Source of the DNA: Sacculina carcini
Lineage: Eukaryota; Arthropoda; Thecostraca; Sacculinidae
NCBI GenBank assembly: GCA_916048095.2
Contig: OU696590.1
Span: 4,239,049 to 4,303,048, forward strand
Length of the DNA: 64,000 bases
Direction: 5' to 3'
Below the pieces are notes generated by a model that worked only from the letters and a program-made list of their open reading frames with translations, ran no database searches and was not told the origin of the DNA. Shown in pieces: positions 1-13,900 of the stretch (positions within the stretch are counted from its first letter, which is position 1; every line of letters starts with the position of its first letter). The position numbers and the translations under genes were made by a program.

Positions 1-392
1 TCATGATGAATCTAATCTCACCGTCCTGGGTGTCATGATGAATCTAATCTCACCGTCCTGGGTGTCATGATGAATCTAATCTCACCGTCCTGGGTGTCAT
101 GATGAATCTAATCTCACCGTCCTGGGTGTCATGATGAATCTAATCTCACCGTCCTGGGTGTCATGATGAATCTAATCTCACCGTCCTGGGTGTCATGATG
201 AATCTAATCTCACCGTCCTGGGTGTCATGATGAATCTAATCTCACCGTCCTGGTTGTCATGATGAATCTAATCTCACCGTCCTGGGTGTCATGATGAATC
301 TAATCTCACCGTCCTGGGTGTCATGATGAATCTAATCTCACCGTCCTGGGTGTCATGATGAATCTAATCTCACCGTCCTGGGTGTCATGATG
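1..392. repeat. 32-bp minisatellite, 12 copies
   Basis: Twelve near-perfect direct copies of a 32-bp unit beginning TCATGATGAATCTAATCTCA start every 32 bases from position 1. The only clear variant is in the copy at 225-256 (TGGTTG for TGGGTG). The array continues off the left edge of the window and breaks down after 392. Frames running through it simply follow the repeat. Confidence 0.97.
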
Positions 393-821
393 AACGATAA
401 ACTCACCTTCGACCCACATGCTGAAACCATTACTCAGGTAATTGTGCGAGTAATTGGTTAGGTAATTGTGTGAGTGGCTGGTTAGGTAATTTTGCAGGTA
501 ATTGTTACCTAAAAAAAACCTTACACAAAAATACCCAATTACCCCAAAAATACCCACCCAACCCAACGTTGAAGACCTCATTCAGCACAGTTTATTTCGA
601 CCTCTCTAGATAAGCCATGAGCAAATCAACTGCGCTAATCACAATGTTTTCGCTCAATTATTTACAGCAGCCATTTGGCGATGCAATTGTTACTGAAACT
701 CTTTGCCGATGAAAACTTGTGTTTGAGCAAAAACATTTTCGAGCACGACCTTGGTTGTTTTTTTAATTATTTTTATATTAATTAACGTGTGTATATACCT
801 TTTTGAGCACCAGAAACGAAA
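393..821. other. AT-rich spacer, no gene seen
   Basis: A short degenerate direct repeat around GGTAATT lies at about 433-510. The rest is AT-rich unique-looking sequence. No coding exon, RNA gene or known element could be recognised. Confidence 0.6.
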
Positions 822-1284
822 CCAATTTGAAACCTCATTATTCCATGTGTGTCCTAAAGTGACTACAACAAAAAACAGCTGACATATAATATATTCATGT
901 AGAATAGGTGTTTTCTGTATATATAAATGTGCTGTGTTTTTACACTACGCCACAAAAGGTTCTATTTTTAGACGCGGTGGCTTGGAAATACCTGGAAAAA
1001 ACATCAAAACAACTGTGTGTAGAAGTCATGTGCTTGGCACATGTGTGCAGCTGCAGTTTGCAAAACTCACGTGCCAAGCACATGACTTCCACACACAGTT
1101 GTTTTGATGTTTTTCCAGGTATTTCCAAGCCACCGCGTCTAAAAAAAGAACCTTTTGTGGCGTAGTGTAAAAACACAGCACACTTATATATAAAGAAAAC
1201 ACGTATTTTACATGAATATATTATATGTCAGCTGTGTTTTGTAGTAGTCATTTTAGGGAAAAAATGGGATAATGAGATTTAAAA

Positions 1285-1289
<5 letters not shown>
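822..1289. repeat. Large inverted repeat (foldback/MITE-like element)
   Basis: The left arm, about 822-1040, is repeated as its reverse complement at about 1071-1289 around a loop of about 30 bases. Pairing is nearly perfect near the centre (GTCATGTGCTTGGCAC at 1025-1040 against its complement at 1071-1086) and extends outward with a few mismatches through ACACTACGCCACAAAAGG and TGACATATAATATATTCATG to an outer CTCATTA/TAATGAG pair. No transposase is encoded, and the two frames inside are mirror images of each other. This fits a foldback or MITE-like element, but no clear target-site duplication was found. Confidence 0.88.
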
Positions 1290-1358
<69 letters not shown>

Positions 1359-1376
1359 ATATATATAAAAGAGATC

Positions 1377-1411
<35 letters not shown>
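1290..1411. repeat. (TA)n and (GT)n microsatellites
   Basis: A TA run (about 1290-1366) is followed by AAAAGAGATCCTCT and a GT run (about 1379-1411). The same order, reverse-complemented (CA run, GAGGATCTC, TA run), occurs at 62,300-62,378, so this belongs to the dispersed family annotated next to it and is not an independent microsatellite. Confidence 0.9.
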
Positions 1412-1413
<2 letters not shown>

Positions 1414-1700
1414 TCCCACCCTCCTTGGTTCATTTTCTATGAGCTGCTACTCGGCCATCATTTGGCGTACCCGCTAAAAATTTATACCATCATGTTCAAA
1501 ATTTTCTTGTCTACACTGTAGGTTAAATTTTTAATATTAAAAAGAAAACTAAAAGAAGTTAAAGCGGTGAAAAGACAAAATGAACCCTGAAAAATGCGAA
1601 AATTTTGGTCAATTTTCTGAAGACTACTTTCCCTAAACCAACAAAGGTAAAACTATAAAATTTATACCACTGTGTAGAAAAAATTTTGTTCTACTCAACA
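1360..1700 (-). repeat. Dispersed repeat family R1, inverted copy
   Basis: Read on the minus strand, this stretch matches the right end of the window at about 63,590-63,930. Shared landmarks, in order, are a GTAGAACA..AAATTTTCTACACAG motif, a TATAACTTTTCTT-like stretch, CTACAGTGTAGACAAGAAAATTT, CATGATGGTATAAATTTTTA, a GGGTACGCCAA..GATGGCCGAGTAGC block and a CAGACAGACACA-like run. No protein is encoded. The family resembles a non-autonomous transposon with an internal microsatellite, but its class is not proven. Confidence 0.75.
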
Positions 1701-2265
1701 AATTAATAATTTCATATATTCATAATATTTAAATTTCATATATTCATTTCATATATTCAAATATTCACTCAACACTAAACTCTACACACAAATAATCGAA
1801 ATAAATTTTATGAATTAAAGAAAATAAAGAAAATAAAGAAAATAAAGAAAATAAAGAAAATAAAGAAAATAAAGAAAATAAAGAAAATAAAGAAAATAAA
1901 GAAAATAAAGAAAATAAAGAAAATAAAGAAAATAAAGAAAATAAAGAAAATAAAGAAAATAAAGAAAATATAGAAAATAAAGAAAATCAAGAAAATCAAG
2001 AAAATAAAGAAAATAAAGAAAATAAAGAAAATAAAGAAAATAAAGAAAATAAAGAAAATAAAGAAAATAAAGAAAATAAAGAAAATAAAGAAAATAAAGA
2101 AAATAAAGAAAATAAAGAAAATAAAGAAAATAAAGAAAATAAAGAAAAGAAAGAAAAGAAAGAAAACAAAGAAAAGAAAGAAAAGAAAGAAAAGAAAGAA
2201 AATAAAGATAATAAAGAAAATAAAGAAAATAAAGAAAATAAAGAAAATAAAGAAAATATAGAAAA

Positions 2266-2460
2266 TTAATTGTACACTCGTGCTTGCGCACTATATATAC
2301 CACATATAAACCATCTCTCTTGAACATCTACAATGGCCGGACCGCGTAAGACTCTGCTCGAACCCCGAGGACCTCGGTTCGAATCCCAGCCAGGTAATAA
2401 CTTTCTTCACTCAACACTAAACTCTACACACAAATAATCGAAATAAATTTTATGAATTAA
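2266..2460 (+). repeat. Representative conserved segment with tRNA-like (SINE-like) module
   Basis: This is the first complete conserved segment. The tRNA-like part is at 2334-2400: an imperfect A-box-like TGGCCGGACCG, a five-base anticodon-arm analogue with one mismatch around a 7-base loop (GAACCCC), and a perfect B box GGTTCGAATCC at 2376, 42 bases after the A-box start, as in a tRNA. The T arm has 4 of 5 pairs. The acceptor strands do not pair and the residue before the presumed anticodon is not T, so a functional tRNA is unlikely. A tRNA-derived SINE head followed by an A-rich tail is the best analogy. Variants include GCTCAC for GCGCAC, GACATCGG for GACCTCGG, and TAGCC for TGGCC at 8134 and 15,946. 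Confidence 0.8.
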
Positions 2461-5400
2461 AGAAAATAAAGAAAATAAAGAAAATAAAGAAAATAAAGAA
2501 AATAAAGAAAATAAAGAAAATAAAGAAAATAAAGAAAATAAAGAAAATAAAGAAAATAAAGAAAATAAAGAAAATAAAGAAAATAAAGAAAATAAAGAAA
2601 ATAAAGAAAATAAAGAAAATAAAGAAAATAAAGAAAATAAAGAAAATAAAGAAAATAAAGAAAATAAAGAAAATAAAGAAAATAAAGAAAATAAAGAAAA
2701 TAAAGAAAATAAAGAAAATAAAGAAAATAAAGAAAATAAAGAAAATAAAGAAAATAAAGAAAATAAATAAAATAAAGAAAATAAAGAAAACAAAGAAAAC
2801 AAAGAAAATAAAGAAAATAAAGAAAATAAAGAAAATAAAGAAAATAAAGAAAATAAAGAAAATAAAGAAAATAAAGAAAAAGAAAATAAAGAAAATTAAT
2901 TGTACACTCGTGCTTGCGCACTATATATACCACATATAAACCATCTCTCTTGAACATCTACAATGGCCGGACCGCGTAAGACTCTGCTCGAACCCCGAGG
3001 ACCTCGGTTCGAATCCCAGCCAGGTAATAACTTTCTTCACTCAACACTAAACTCTACACACAAATAATCGAAATAAATTGGATGAAATAAAGAAAATAAA
3101 GAAAATAAAGAAAATAAAGAAAATAAAGAAAATAAAGAAAATAAAGAAAATAAAGAAAATAAAGAAAATAAAGAAAATAAAGAAAATAAAGAAAATAAAG
3201 AAAATAAAGAAAATAAAGAAAATAAAGAAAATAAAGAAAATAAAGAAAATAAAGAAAATAAAGAAAATAAAGAAAATAAAGAAAATAAAGAAAATAAAGA
3301 AAATAAAGAAAACAAAGAAAACAAAGAAAACAAAGAAAACAAAGAAAATAAAGAAAATAAAGAAAATAAAGAAAATAAAGAAAATAAAGAAAAAGAAAAT
3401 AAAGAAAATTAATTGTACACTCGTGCTTGCGCACTATATATACCACATATAAACCATCTCTCTTGAACATCTACAATGGCCGGACCGCGTAAGACTCTGC
3501 TCGAACCCCGAGGACCTCGGTTCGAATCCCAGCCAGGTAATAACTTTCTTCACTCAACACTAAACTCTACACACAAATAATCGAAATAAATTGGATGAAT
3601 TAAAGAAAATAAAGAAAATAAATAAAATAAAGAAAATAAAGAAAATATAGAAAATAAAGAAAATAAAGAAAATAAAGAAAATAAAGAAAATAAAGAAAAT
3701 AAAGAAAATAAAGAAAATAAAGAAAATAAAGAAAATAAAGAAAATAAAGAAAATAAAGAAAATAAAGAAAATAAAGAAAATAAAGAAAATAAAGAAAATA
3801 AAGAAAATAAAGAAAATAAAGAAAATAAAGAAAATAAAGAAAATAAAGAAAATAAAGAAAATAAAGAAAATAAAGAAAATAAAGAAAATAAAGAAAATAA
3901 AGAAAATAAAGAAAATAAAGAAAACAAAGAAAACAAAGAAAACAAAGAAAACAAAGAAAATAAAGAAAATAAAGAAAATAAAGAAAATAAAGAAAATAAA
4001 GAAAATAAAGAAAAAGAAAATAAAGAAAATAAAGAAAATAAAGAAAATAAAGAAAATAAAGAAAATAAAGAAAATAAAGAAAATAAAGAAAATAAAGAAA
4101 ATAAAGAAAATATAGAAAATATAGAAAATAAAGAAAATAAAGAAAATAAAGAAAATAAAGAAAATAAAGAAAATAAAGAAAATAAAGAAAATAAAGAAAA
4201 TAAAGAAAATAAAGAAAATAAAGAAAATAAAGAAAATAAAGAAAATAAAGAAAATAAAGAAAATAAAGAAAATAAAGAAAATAAAGAAAATAAAGAAAAT
4301 AAAGAAAACAAAGAAAACAAAGAAAACAAAGAAAATAAAGAAAATAAAGAAAATAAAGAAAATAAAGAAAATAAAGAAAAAGAAAATAAAGAAAATTAAT
4401 TGTACACTCGTGCTTGCGCACTATATATACCACATATAAACCATCTCTCTTGAACATCTACAATGGCCGGACCGCGTAAGACTCTGCTCGAACCCCGAGG
4501 ACCTCGGTTCGAATCCCAGCCAGGTAATAACTTTCTTCACTCAACACTAAACTCTACACACAAATAATCGAAATAAATTGGATGAATTAAAGAAAATAAA
4601 GAAAATAAAGAAAATAAAGAAAATAAAGAAAATATAGAAAATAAAGAAAATAAAGAAAATAAAGAAAATAAAGAAAATAAAGAAAATAAAGAAAATAAAG
4701 AAAATAAAGAAAATAAAGAAAATAAAGAAAATAAAGAAAATAAAGAAAATAAAGAAAATAAAGAAAATAAAGAAAATAAAGAAAATAAAGAAAATAAAGA
4801 AAATAAAGAAAATAAAGAAAATAAAGAAAATAAAGAAAATAAAGAAAATAAAGAAAATAAAGAAAATAAAGAAAATAAAGAAAATAAAGAAAATAAAGAA
4901 AATAAAGAAAATAAAGAAAATAAAGAAAATAAAGAAAATAAAGAAAATAAAGAAAATAAAGAAAATAAAGAAAATAAAGAAAATAAAGAAAATAAAGAAA
5001 ATAAAGAAAATAAAGAAAATAAAGAAAATAAAGAAAATAAAGAAAATAAAGAAAATAAAGAAAATAAAGAAAATAAAGAAAATAAAGAAAATAAAGAAAA
5101 TAAAGAAAATAAAGAAAATAAAGAAAATAAAGAAAATAAAGAAAATAAAGAAAATAAAGAAAATAAAGAAAATAAAGAAAATAAAGAAAATAAAGAAAAT
5201 AAAGAAAATAAAGAAAATAAAGAAAATAAAGAAAATAAAGAAAATAAAGAAAATAAAGAAAATAAAGAAAATAAAGAAAATAAAGAAAATAAAGAAAATA
5301 AAGAAAATAAAGAAAATAAAGAAAATAAAGAAAATAAAGAAAATATAGAAAATATAGAAAATAAAGAAAATAAAGAAAATAAATTGTACACTCGTGCTTG

Positions 5401-8400
5401 CGCACTATATACCACATATAAACCATCTCTCTTGAACATCTACAATGGCCGGACCGCGTAAGACTCTGCTCGAACCCCGAGGACCTCGGTTCGAATCCCA
5501 GCCAGGTAATAACTTTCTTCACTCAACACTAAACTCTACACACAAATAATCGAAATAAATTGGATGAATTAAAGAAAATAAAGAAAATAAAGAAAATAAA
5601 GAAAATAAAGAAAATAAAGAAAATAAAGAAAATAACGAAAATAAAGAAAATAAAGAAAATAAAGAAAATAAAGAAAATAAAGAAAATAAAGAAAATAAAG
5701 AAAATAAAGAAAATAAAGAAAATAAAGAAAATAAAGAAAATAAAGAAAATAAAGAAAATAAAGAAAATAAAGAAAATAAAGAAAATAAAGAAAATAAAGA
5801 AAATAAAGAAAATAAAGAAAATAAAGAAAATAAAGAAAATAAAGAAAATAAAGAAAATAAAGAAAATAAAGAAAATAAAGAAAATAAAGAAAATAAAGAA
5901 AATAAAGAAAATAAAGAAAATAAAGAAAATAAAGAAAATAAAGAAAATAAAGAAAATAAAGAAAATAAAGAAAATAAAGAAAATAAAGAAAATAAAGAAA
6001 ATAAAGAAAATAAAGAAAATAAAGAAAATAAAGAAAATAAAGAAAATAAAGAAAATAAAGAAAATAAAGAAAATAAAGAAAATAAAGAAAATAAAGAAAA
6101 TAAAGAAAATAAAGAAAATAAAGAAAATAAAGAAAATAAAGAAAATAAAGAAAATAAAGAAAATAAAGAAAATAAAGAAAATAAAGAAAATAAAGAAAAT
6201 AAAGAAAATAAAGAATATAAAGAAAATAAAGAAAATAAAGAAAATAAAGAAAATAAAGAAAATAAAGAAAATAAAGAAAATAAAGAAAATAAAGAAAATA
6301 AAGAAAATAAAGAAAATAAAGAAAATAAAGAAAATAAAGAAAATAAAGAAAATAAAAAAAATCAAGAAAATCAAGAAAATCAAGAAAATAAAGAAAATAA
6401 AGAAAATAAAGAAAATAAAGAAAATAAAGAAAATTAATTGTACACTCGTGCTTGCTCACTATATATACCACATATAAACCATCTCTCTTGAACATCTACA
6501 ATGGCCGGACCGCGTAAGACTCTGCTCGAACCCCGAGGACCTCGGTTCGAATCCCAGCCAGGTAATAACTTTCTTCACTCAACACTAAACTCTACACACA
6601 AATAATCGAAATAAATTGGATGAATTAAAAAAAATAAAGAAAATAAAGAAGATCAAGAAAATAAAGAAGATCAAGAAAATAAAGAAAATAAAGAAAATAA
6701 AGAAAATAAAGAAAATAAAGAAAATAAAGAAAATAAAGAAAATAAAGAAAATAAAGAAAATAAAGAAAATAAATAAAATAAATAAAATAAAGAAAATAAA
6801 GAAAATAAAGAAAATAAAGAAAATAAAGAAAATAAAGAAAATATAGAAAATAAAGAAAATTAATTGTACACTCGTGCTTGCTCACTATATATACCACATA
6901 TAAACCATCTCTCTTGAACATCTACAATGGCCGGACCGCGTAAGACTCTGCTCGAACCCCGAGGACCTCGGTTCGAATCCCAGCCAGGTAATAACTTTCT
7001 TCACTCAACACTAAACTCTACACACAAATAATCGAAATAAATTGGATGAATTAAAAAAAATAAAGAAAATAAAGAAAATAAAGAAAATAAAGAAAATAAA
7101 GAAAATAAAGAAAATAAAAAAAATAAAGAAAATAAAGAAAATAAAGAAAATAAAGAAAATAAAGAAAATAAAGAAAATAAAGAAAATAAAGAAAATAAAG
7201 AAAATAAAGAAAATAAAGAAAATAAAGAAAATAAATTGTACACTCGTGCTTGCGCACTATATATACCACATATAAACCATCTCTCTTGAACATCTACAAT
7301 GGCCGGACCGCGTAAGACTCTGCTCGAACCCCGAGGACCTCGGTTCGAATCCCAGCCAGGTAATAACTTTCTTCACTCAACACTAAACTCTACACACAAA
7401 TAATCGAAATAAATTGGATGAATTAAAGAAAATAAAGAAAATAAAGAAAATAATAAAAATAAAGAAAATAAAGAAAATAAAGAAAATAAAGAAAATAAAG
7501 AAAATAAAGAAAATAAAGAAAATAAAGAAAATAAAGAAAATAAAGAAAATAAAGAAAATAAAGAAAATAAAGAAAATAAAGAAAATAAAGAAAATAAAGA
7601 AAATAAAGAAAATAAAGAAAATAAAGAAAATAAAGAAAATAAAGAAAATAAATTGTACACTCGTGCTTGCGCACTATATATACCACATATAAACCATCTC
7701 TCTTGAACATCTACAATGGCCGGACCGCGTAAGACTCTGCTCGAACCCCGAGGACCTCGGTTCGAATCCCAGCCAGGTAATAACTTTCTTCACTCAACAC
7801 TAAACTCTACACACAAATAATCGAAATAAATTGGATGAATTAAAGAAAATAAAGAAAATAAAGAAAATAATAAAAATAAAGAAAATAAAGAAAATAAAGA
7901 AAATAAAGAAAATAAAGAAAATAAAGAAAATAAAGAAAATAAAGAAAATAAAGAAAATAAAGAAAATAAAGAAAATAAAGAAAATAAAGAAAATAAAGAA
8001 AATAAAGAAAATAAAGAAAATAAAGAAAATAAAGAAAATAAAGAAAATAAAGAAAATAAAGAAAATAAATTGTACACTCGTGCTTGCGCACTATATATAC
8101 CACATATAAACCATCTCTCTTGAACATCTACAATAGCCGGACCGCGTAAGACTCTGCTCGAACCCCGAGGACCTCGGTTCGAATCCCAGCCAGGTAATAA
8201 CTTTCTTCACTCAACACTAAACTCTACACACAAATAATCGAAATAAATTGGATGAATTAAAGAAAATAAAGAAAATAAAGAAAATAAAGAAAATAAAGAA
8301 AATAAAGAAAATAAAGAAAATAAAGAAAATAAAGAAAATAAAGAAAATAAAGAAAATAAAGAAAATAAAGAAAATAAAGAAAATAAAGAAAATAAAGAAA

Positions 8401-10267
8401 ATAAAGAAAATAAAGAAAATAAAGAAAATAAAGAAAATAAAGAAAATAAAGAAAATAAAGAAAATAAAGAAAATAAAGAAAATAAAGAAAATAAAGAAAA
8501 TAAAGAAAATAAAGAAAATAAAGAAAATAAAGAAAATAAAGAAAATAAAGAAAATAAAGAAAATAAAGAAAATAAAGAAAATAAAGAAAATAAAGAAAAT
8601 AAAGAAAATAAAGAAAATAAAGAAAATAAAGAAAATAAAGAAAATAAAGAAAATAAAGAAAATAAAGAAAATAAAGAAAATAAAGAAAATAAAGAAAATA
8701 AAGAAAATAAATAAAATAAATAAAATAAATAAAATAAAGAAAATAAAGAAAATAAAGAAAATAAAGAAAATAAATAAAATAAATAAAATAAAGAAAATAA
8801 AGAAAATAAAGAAAATAAATAAAATAAAGAAAATAAAGAAAATAAAGAAAATAAAGAAAATAAAGAAAATAAAGAAAATAAAGAAAATAAAGAAAATAAA
8901 GAAAATAAAGAAAATAAAGAAAATAAAGAAAATAAAGAAAATAAAGAAAATAAAGAAAATAAAGAAAATAAAGAAAATAAAGAAAATAAAGAAAATAAAG
9001 AAAATAAAGAAAATAAAGAAAATAAAGAAAATAAAGAAAATAAAGAAAATAAAGAAAATAAAGAAAATAAAGAAAATAAAGAAAATAAAGAAAATAAAGA
9101 AAATAAAGAAAATAAAGAAAATAAAGAAAATAAAGAAAATAAAGAAAATAAAGAAAATAAAGAAAATAAAGAAAATAAAGAAAATAAAGAAAATAAAGAA
9201 AATAAAGAAAATAAAGAAAATAAAGAAAATAAAGAAAATAAAGAAAATAAAAAAAAAAAAAAAAATAAAGAAAATAAAGAAAATAAAGAAAATAAAGAAA
9301 ATAAAGAAAATAAAGAAAATAAATTGTACACTCGTGCTTGCGCACTATATATACCACATATAAACCATCTCTCTTGAACATCTACAATGGCCGGACCGCG
9401 TAAGACTCTGCTCGAACCCCGAGGACCTCGGTTCGAATCCCAGCCAGGTAATAACTTTCTTCACTCAACACTAAACTCTACACACAAATAATCGAAATAA
9501 ATTGGATGAATTAAAGAAAATAAAGAAAATAAAGAAAATAAAGAAAATAAAGAAAATAAAGAAAATAAAGAAAATAAAGAAAATAAAGAAAATAAAGAAA
9601 ATAAAGAAAATAAAGAAAATAAAGAAAATAAAGAAAATAAAGAAAATAAAGAAAATAAAGAAAATAAAGAAAATAAAGAAAATAAAGAAAATAAAGAAAA
9701 TAAAGAAAATAAAGAAAATAAAGAAAATATAGAACATAAAGAAAATAAAGAAAATAAAGAAAATAAAGAAAATAAAGAAAATTAATTGTACACTCGTGCT
9801 TGCTCACTATATATACCACATATAAACCATCTCTCTTGAACATCTACAATGGCCGGACCGCGTAAGACTCTGCTCGAACCCCGAGGACCTCGGTTCGAAT
9901 CCCAGCCAGGTAATAACTTTCTTCACTCAACACTAAACTCTACACACAAATAATCGAAATAAATTAAATGAATTAAAAAAAATAAAGAAAATAAAGAAAA
10001 TAAAGAAAATAAAGAAAATAAAGAAAATAAAGAAAATAAAGAAAATAAAGAAAATAAAGAAAATAAAGAAAATAAAGAAAATAAAGAAAATAAAGAAAAT
10101 AAAGAAAATAAAGAAAATAAAGAAAATAAAGAAAATAAAGAAAATAAAGAAAATAAAGAAAATAAAGAAAATAAAGAAAATAAAGAAAATAAAGAAAATA
10201 AAGAAAATAAACAAAAAAAAGAAAATAAAGAAAATAAAGAAAATAAATTGTACACTCGTGCTTGCGC

Positions 10268-10930
10268 ACTATATATACCACATATAAACCATCTCTCTTG
10301 AACATCTACAATGGCCGGACCGCGTAAGACTCTGCTCGAACCCCGAGGACATCGGTTCGAATCCCAGCCAGGTAATAACTTTCTTCACTCAACACTAAAC
10401 TCTACACACAAATAATCGAAATAAATTGGATGAATTAAAGAAAATAAAGAAAATAAAGAAAATAAAGAAAATAAAGAAAGTAAAGAAAATAAAGAAAATA
10501 AATTGTACACTCGTGCTTGCGCACTATATATAGCACATATAAACCATCTCTCTTGAACATCTACAATGGCCGCACCGCGTAAGACTCTGCTCGAACCCCG
10601 AGGACCTCGGTTCGAATCCCAGCCGGGTAATAACTTTCTTCACTCAACACTAAACTCTACACACAAATAATCGAAATAAATTGGATGAATTAAAGAAAAT
10701 AAAGAAAATAAAGAAAATAAAGAAAATAAAGAAAATAAAGAAAATAAAGAAAATTAATTGTGCACTCGTGCTTGCTCACTATATATACCACATATAAACC
10801 ATCTCTCTTGAACATCTACAATGGCCGGACCGCGTAAGACTCTGCTCGAACCCCGAGGACCTCGGTTCGAATCCCAGCCAGGTAATAACTTTCTTCACTC
10901 AACACTAAACTCTACACACAAATAATCGAA
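10268..10930 (+). repeat. Three-segment block duplicated at 21,460-22,125
   Basis: Two consecutive units here are only 255 bp apart (10,312 to 10,567 to 10,822). They carry private variants: GAAAGTAAAG in the tract, TATATAGCAC, GGCCGCACCG, CAGCCGGGTAA and ATTGTGCACTCG. The same variants in the same order and spacing occur at 21,505-22,015. This is a higher-order duplication within the array. Confidence 0.9.
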
Positions 10931-13900
10931 ATAAATTGGATGAATTAAAGAAAATAAAGAAAATAAAGAAAATATAGAAAATAAAGAAAATAAAGAAAAT
11001 AAAGAAAATAAAGAAAATAAAGAAAATAAAGAAAATAAAGAAAATAAAGAAAATAAAGAAAATAAAGAAAATAAAGAAAATAAAGAAAATAAAGAAAATA
11101 AAGAAAATAAAGAAAATAAAGAAAATAAAGAAAATAAAGAAAATAAAGAAAATAAAGAAAATAAAGAAAATAAAGAAAATAAAGAAAATAAAGAAAATAA
11201 AGAAAATAAAGAAAATAAAGAAAATAAAGAAAATAAAGAAAATAAAGAAAATAAAGAAAATAAAGAAAATAAAGAAAATAAAGAAAATAAAGAAAATAAA
11301 GAAAATAAAGAAAATAAAGAAAATAAAGAAAATAAAGAAAATAAAGAAAATAAAGAAAATAAAGAAAATAAAGAAAATAAAGAAAATAAAGAAAATAAAG
11401 AAAATAAAGAAAATAAAGAAAATAAAGAAAATAAAGAAAATAAAAAAAATAAAGAAAATAAAAAAAATAAAGAAAATAAAGAAAATAAAGAAAATAAAGA
11501 AAATAAAGAAAATAAAGAAAATAAAGAAAATAAAGAAAATAAAGAAAATAAAGAAAATAAAGAAAATAAAGAAAATAAAGAAAATAAATTGTACACTCGT
11601 GCTTGCGCACTATATATACCACATATAAACCATCTCTCTTGAACATCTACAATGGCCGGACCGCGTAAGACTCTGCTCGAACCCCGAGGACATCGGTTCG
11701 AATCCCAGCCAGGTAATAACTTTCTTCACTCAACACTAAACTCTACACACAAATAATCGAAATAAATTAAATGAATTAAAAAAAATAAAGAAAATAAAGA
11801 AAATAAAGAAAATAAAGAAAATAAAGAAAATAAAGAAAATAAAGAAAATAAAGAAAATAAAGAAAATAAAGAAAATAAAGAAAATAAAGAAAATAAAGAA
11901 AATAAAGAAAATAAAGAAAATAAAGAAAATAAAGAAAATAAAGAAAATAAAGAAAATATAGAAAATAAAGAAAATAAAGAAAATAAAGAAAATAAAGAAA
12001 ATAAAGAAAATAAAGAAAATAAAGAAAATAAAGAAAATAAAGAAAATAAAGAAAATAAAGAAAATAAAGAAAATAAAGAAAATAAAGAAAATAAAGAAAA
12101 TAAAGAAAATAAAGAAAATAAAGAAAATAAAGAAAATAAAGAAAATAAAGAAAATAAAGAAAATAAAGAAAATAAAGAAAATAAAGAAAATAAAGAAAAT
12201 AAAGAAAATAAACAAAATAAACAAAATAAAGAAAATAAACAAAATAAACAAAATAAAGAAAATAAAGAAAATAACGAAAATAAAGAAAATAAAGAAAATA
12301 AAGAAAATAAAGAAAATAAAGAAAATAAAGAAAATAACGAAAATAAAGAAAATAAAGAAAATAAAGAAAATAAAGAAAATAAAGAAAATAAAGAAAATAA
12401 AGAAAATAAAGAAAATAAAGAAAATAAAGAAAATAAAGAAAATAAAGAAAATAAAGAAAATAAAGAAAATAAAGAAAATAAAGAAAATAAAGAAAATAAA
12501 GAAAATAAAGAAAATAAAGAAAATAAAGAAAATAAAGAAAATAAAGAAAATAAAGAAAATAAAGAAAATAAAGAAAATAAAGAAAATAAAGAAAATAAAG
12601 AAAATAAAGAAAATAAAGAAAATAAAGAAAATAAAGAAAATAAAGAAAATAAAGAAAATAAATTGTACACTCGTGCTTGCGCACTATATATACCACATAT
12701 AAACCATCTCTCTTGAACATCTACAATGGCCGGACCGCGTAAGACTCTGCTCGAACCCCGAGGACATCGGTTCGAATCCCAGCCAGGTAATAACTTTCTT
12801 CACTCAACACTAACCTCTACACACAAAGAATCGAAATAAATTAAATGAATTAAAAAAAATAAAGAAAATAAAGAAAATAAAGAAAATAAAGAAAATAAAG
12901 AAAATAAAGAAAATAAAGAAAATAAAGAAAATAAAGAAAATAAAGAAAATAAAGAAAATAAAGAAAATAAAGAAAATAAAGAAAATAAAGAAAATAAAGA
13001 AAATAAAGAAAATAAAGAAAATAAAGAAAATAAAAAAAATAAAGAAAATAAAGAAAATAAAGAAAATAAAGAAAATAAAGAAAATAAAGAAAATAAAGAA
13101 AATAAAGAAAATAAAGAAAATAAAGAAAATAAAGAAAATAAAGAAAATAAAGAAAATAAAGAAAATAAAGAAAATAAAGAAAATAAAGAAAATAAAGAAA
13201 ATAAAGAAAATAAAGAAAATATAGAAAATAAAGAAAATAAAGAAAATAAAGAAAATAAAGAAAATAAAGAAAATAAAGAAAATAAAGAAAATAAAGAAAA
13301 TAAAGAAAATAAAGAAAATAAAGAAAATAAAGAAAATAAAGAAAATAAAGAAAATAAAGAAAATAAAGAAAATAAAGAAAATAAAGAAAATAAAGAAAAT
13401 AAAGAAAATAAAGAAAATAAAGAAAATAAAGAAAATAAAGAAAATAAAGAAAATAAACAAAATAAAGAAAATAAACAAAATAAACAAAATAAAGAAAATA
13501 AAGAAAATAACGAAAATAAAGAAAATAAAGAAAATAAAGAAAATAAAGAAAATAAAGAAAATAAAGAAAATAACGAAAATAAAGAAAATAAAGAAAATAA
13601 AGAAAATAAAGAAAATAAAGAAAATAAAGAAAATAAAGAAAATAAAGAAAATAAAGAAAATAAAGAAAATAAAGAAAATAAAGAAAATAAAGAAAATATA
13701 GAAAATAAAGAAAATAAAGAAAATAAAGAAAATAAAGAAAATAAAGAAAATAAAGAAAATAAAGAAAATAAAGAAAATAAAGAAAATAAAGAAAATAAAG
13801 AAAATAAAGAAAATAAAGAAAATAAAGAAAATAAAGAAAATAAAGAAAATAAAGAAAATAAAGAAAATAAAGAAAATAAAGAAAATAAAGAAAATAAAGA

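Noticed and set aside
1-392. Telomeric or subtelomeric repeat
   Set aside because: The 32-bp unit has no resemblance to TTAGGG-type telomere repeats; treated as an ordinary minisatellite.
2334-2400. Functional tRNA genes, one per array unit
   Set aside because: The B box and arm spacing are good, but the acceptor strands do not pair, the A box is imperfect and the residue before the presumed anticodon is not T. Better described as tRNA-like/SINE-like.
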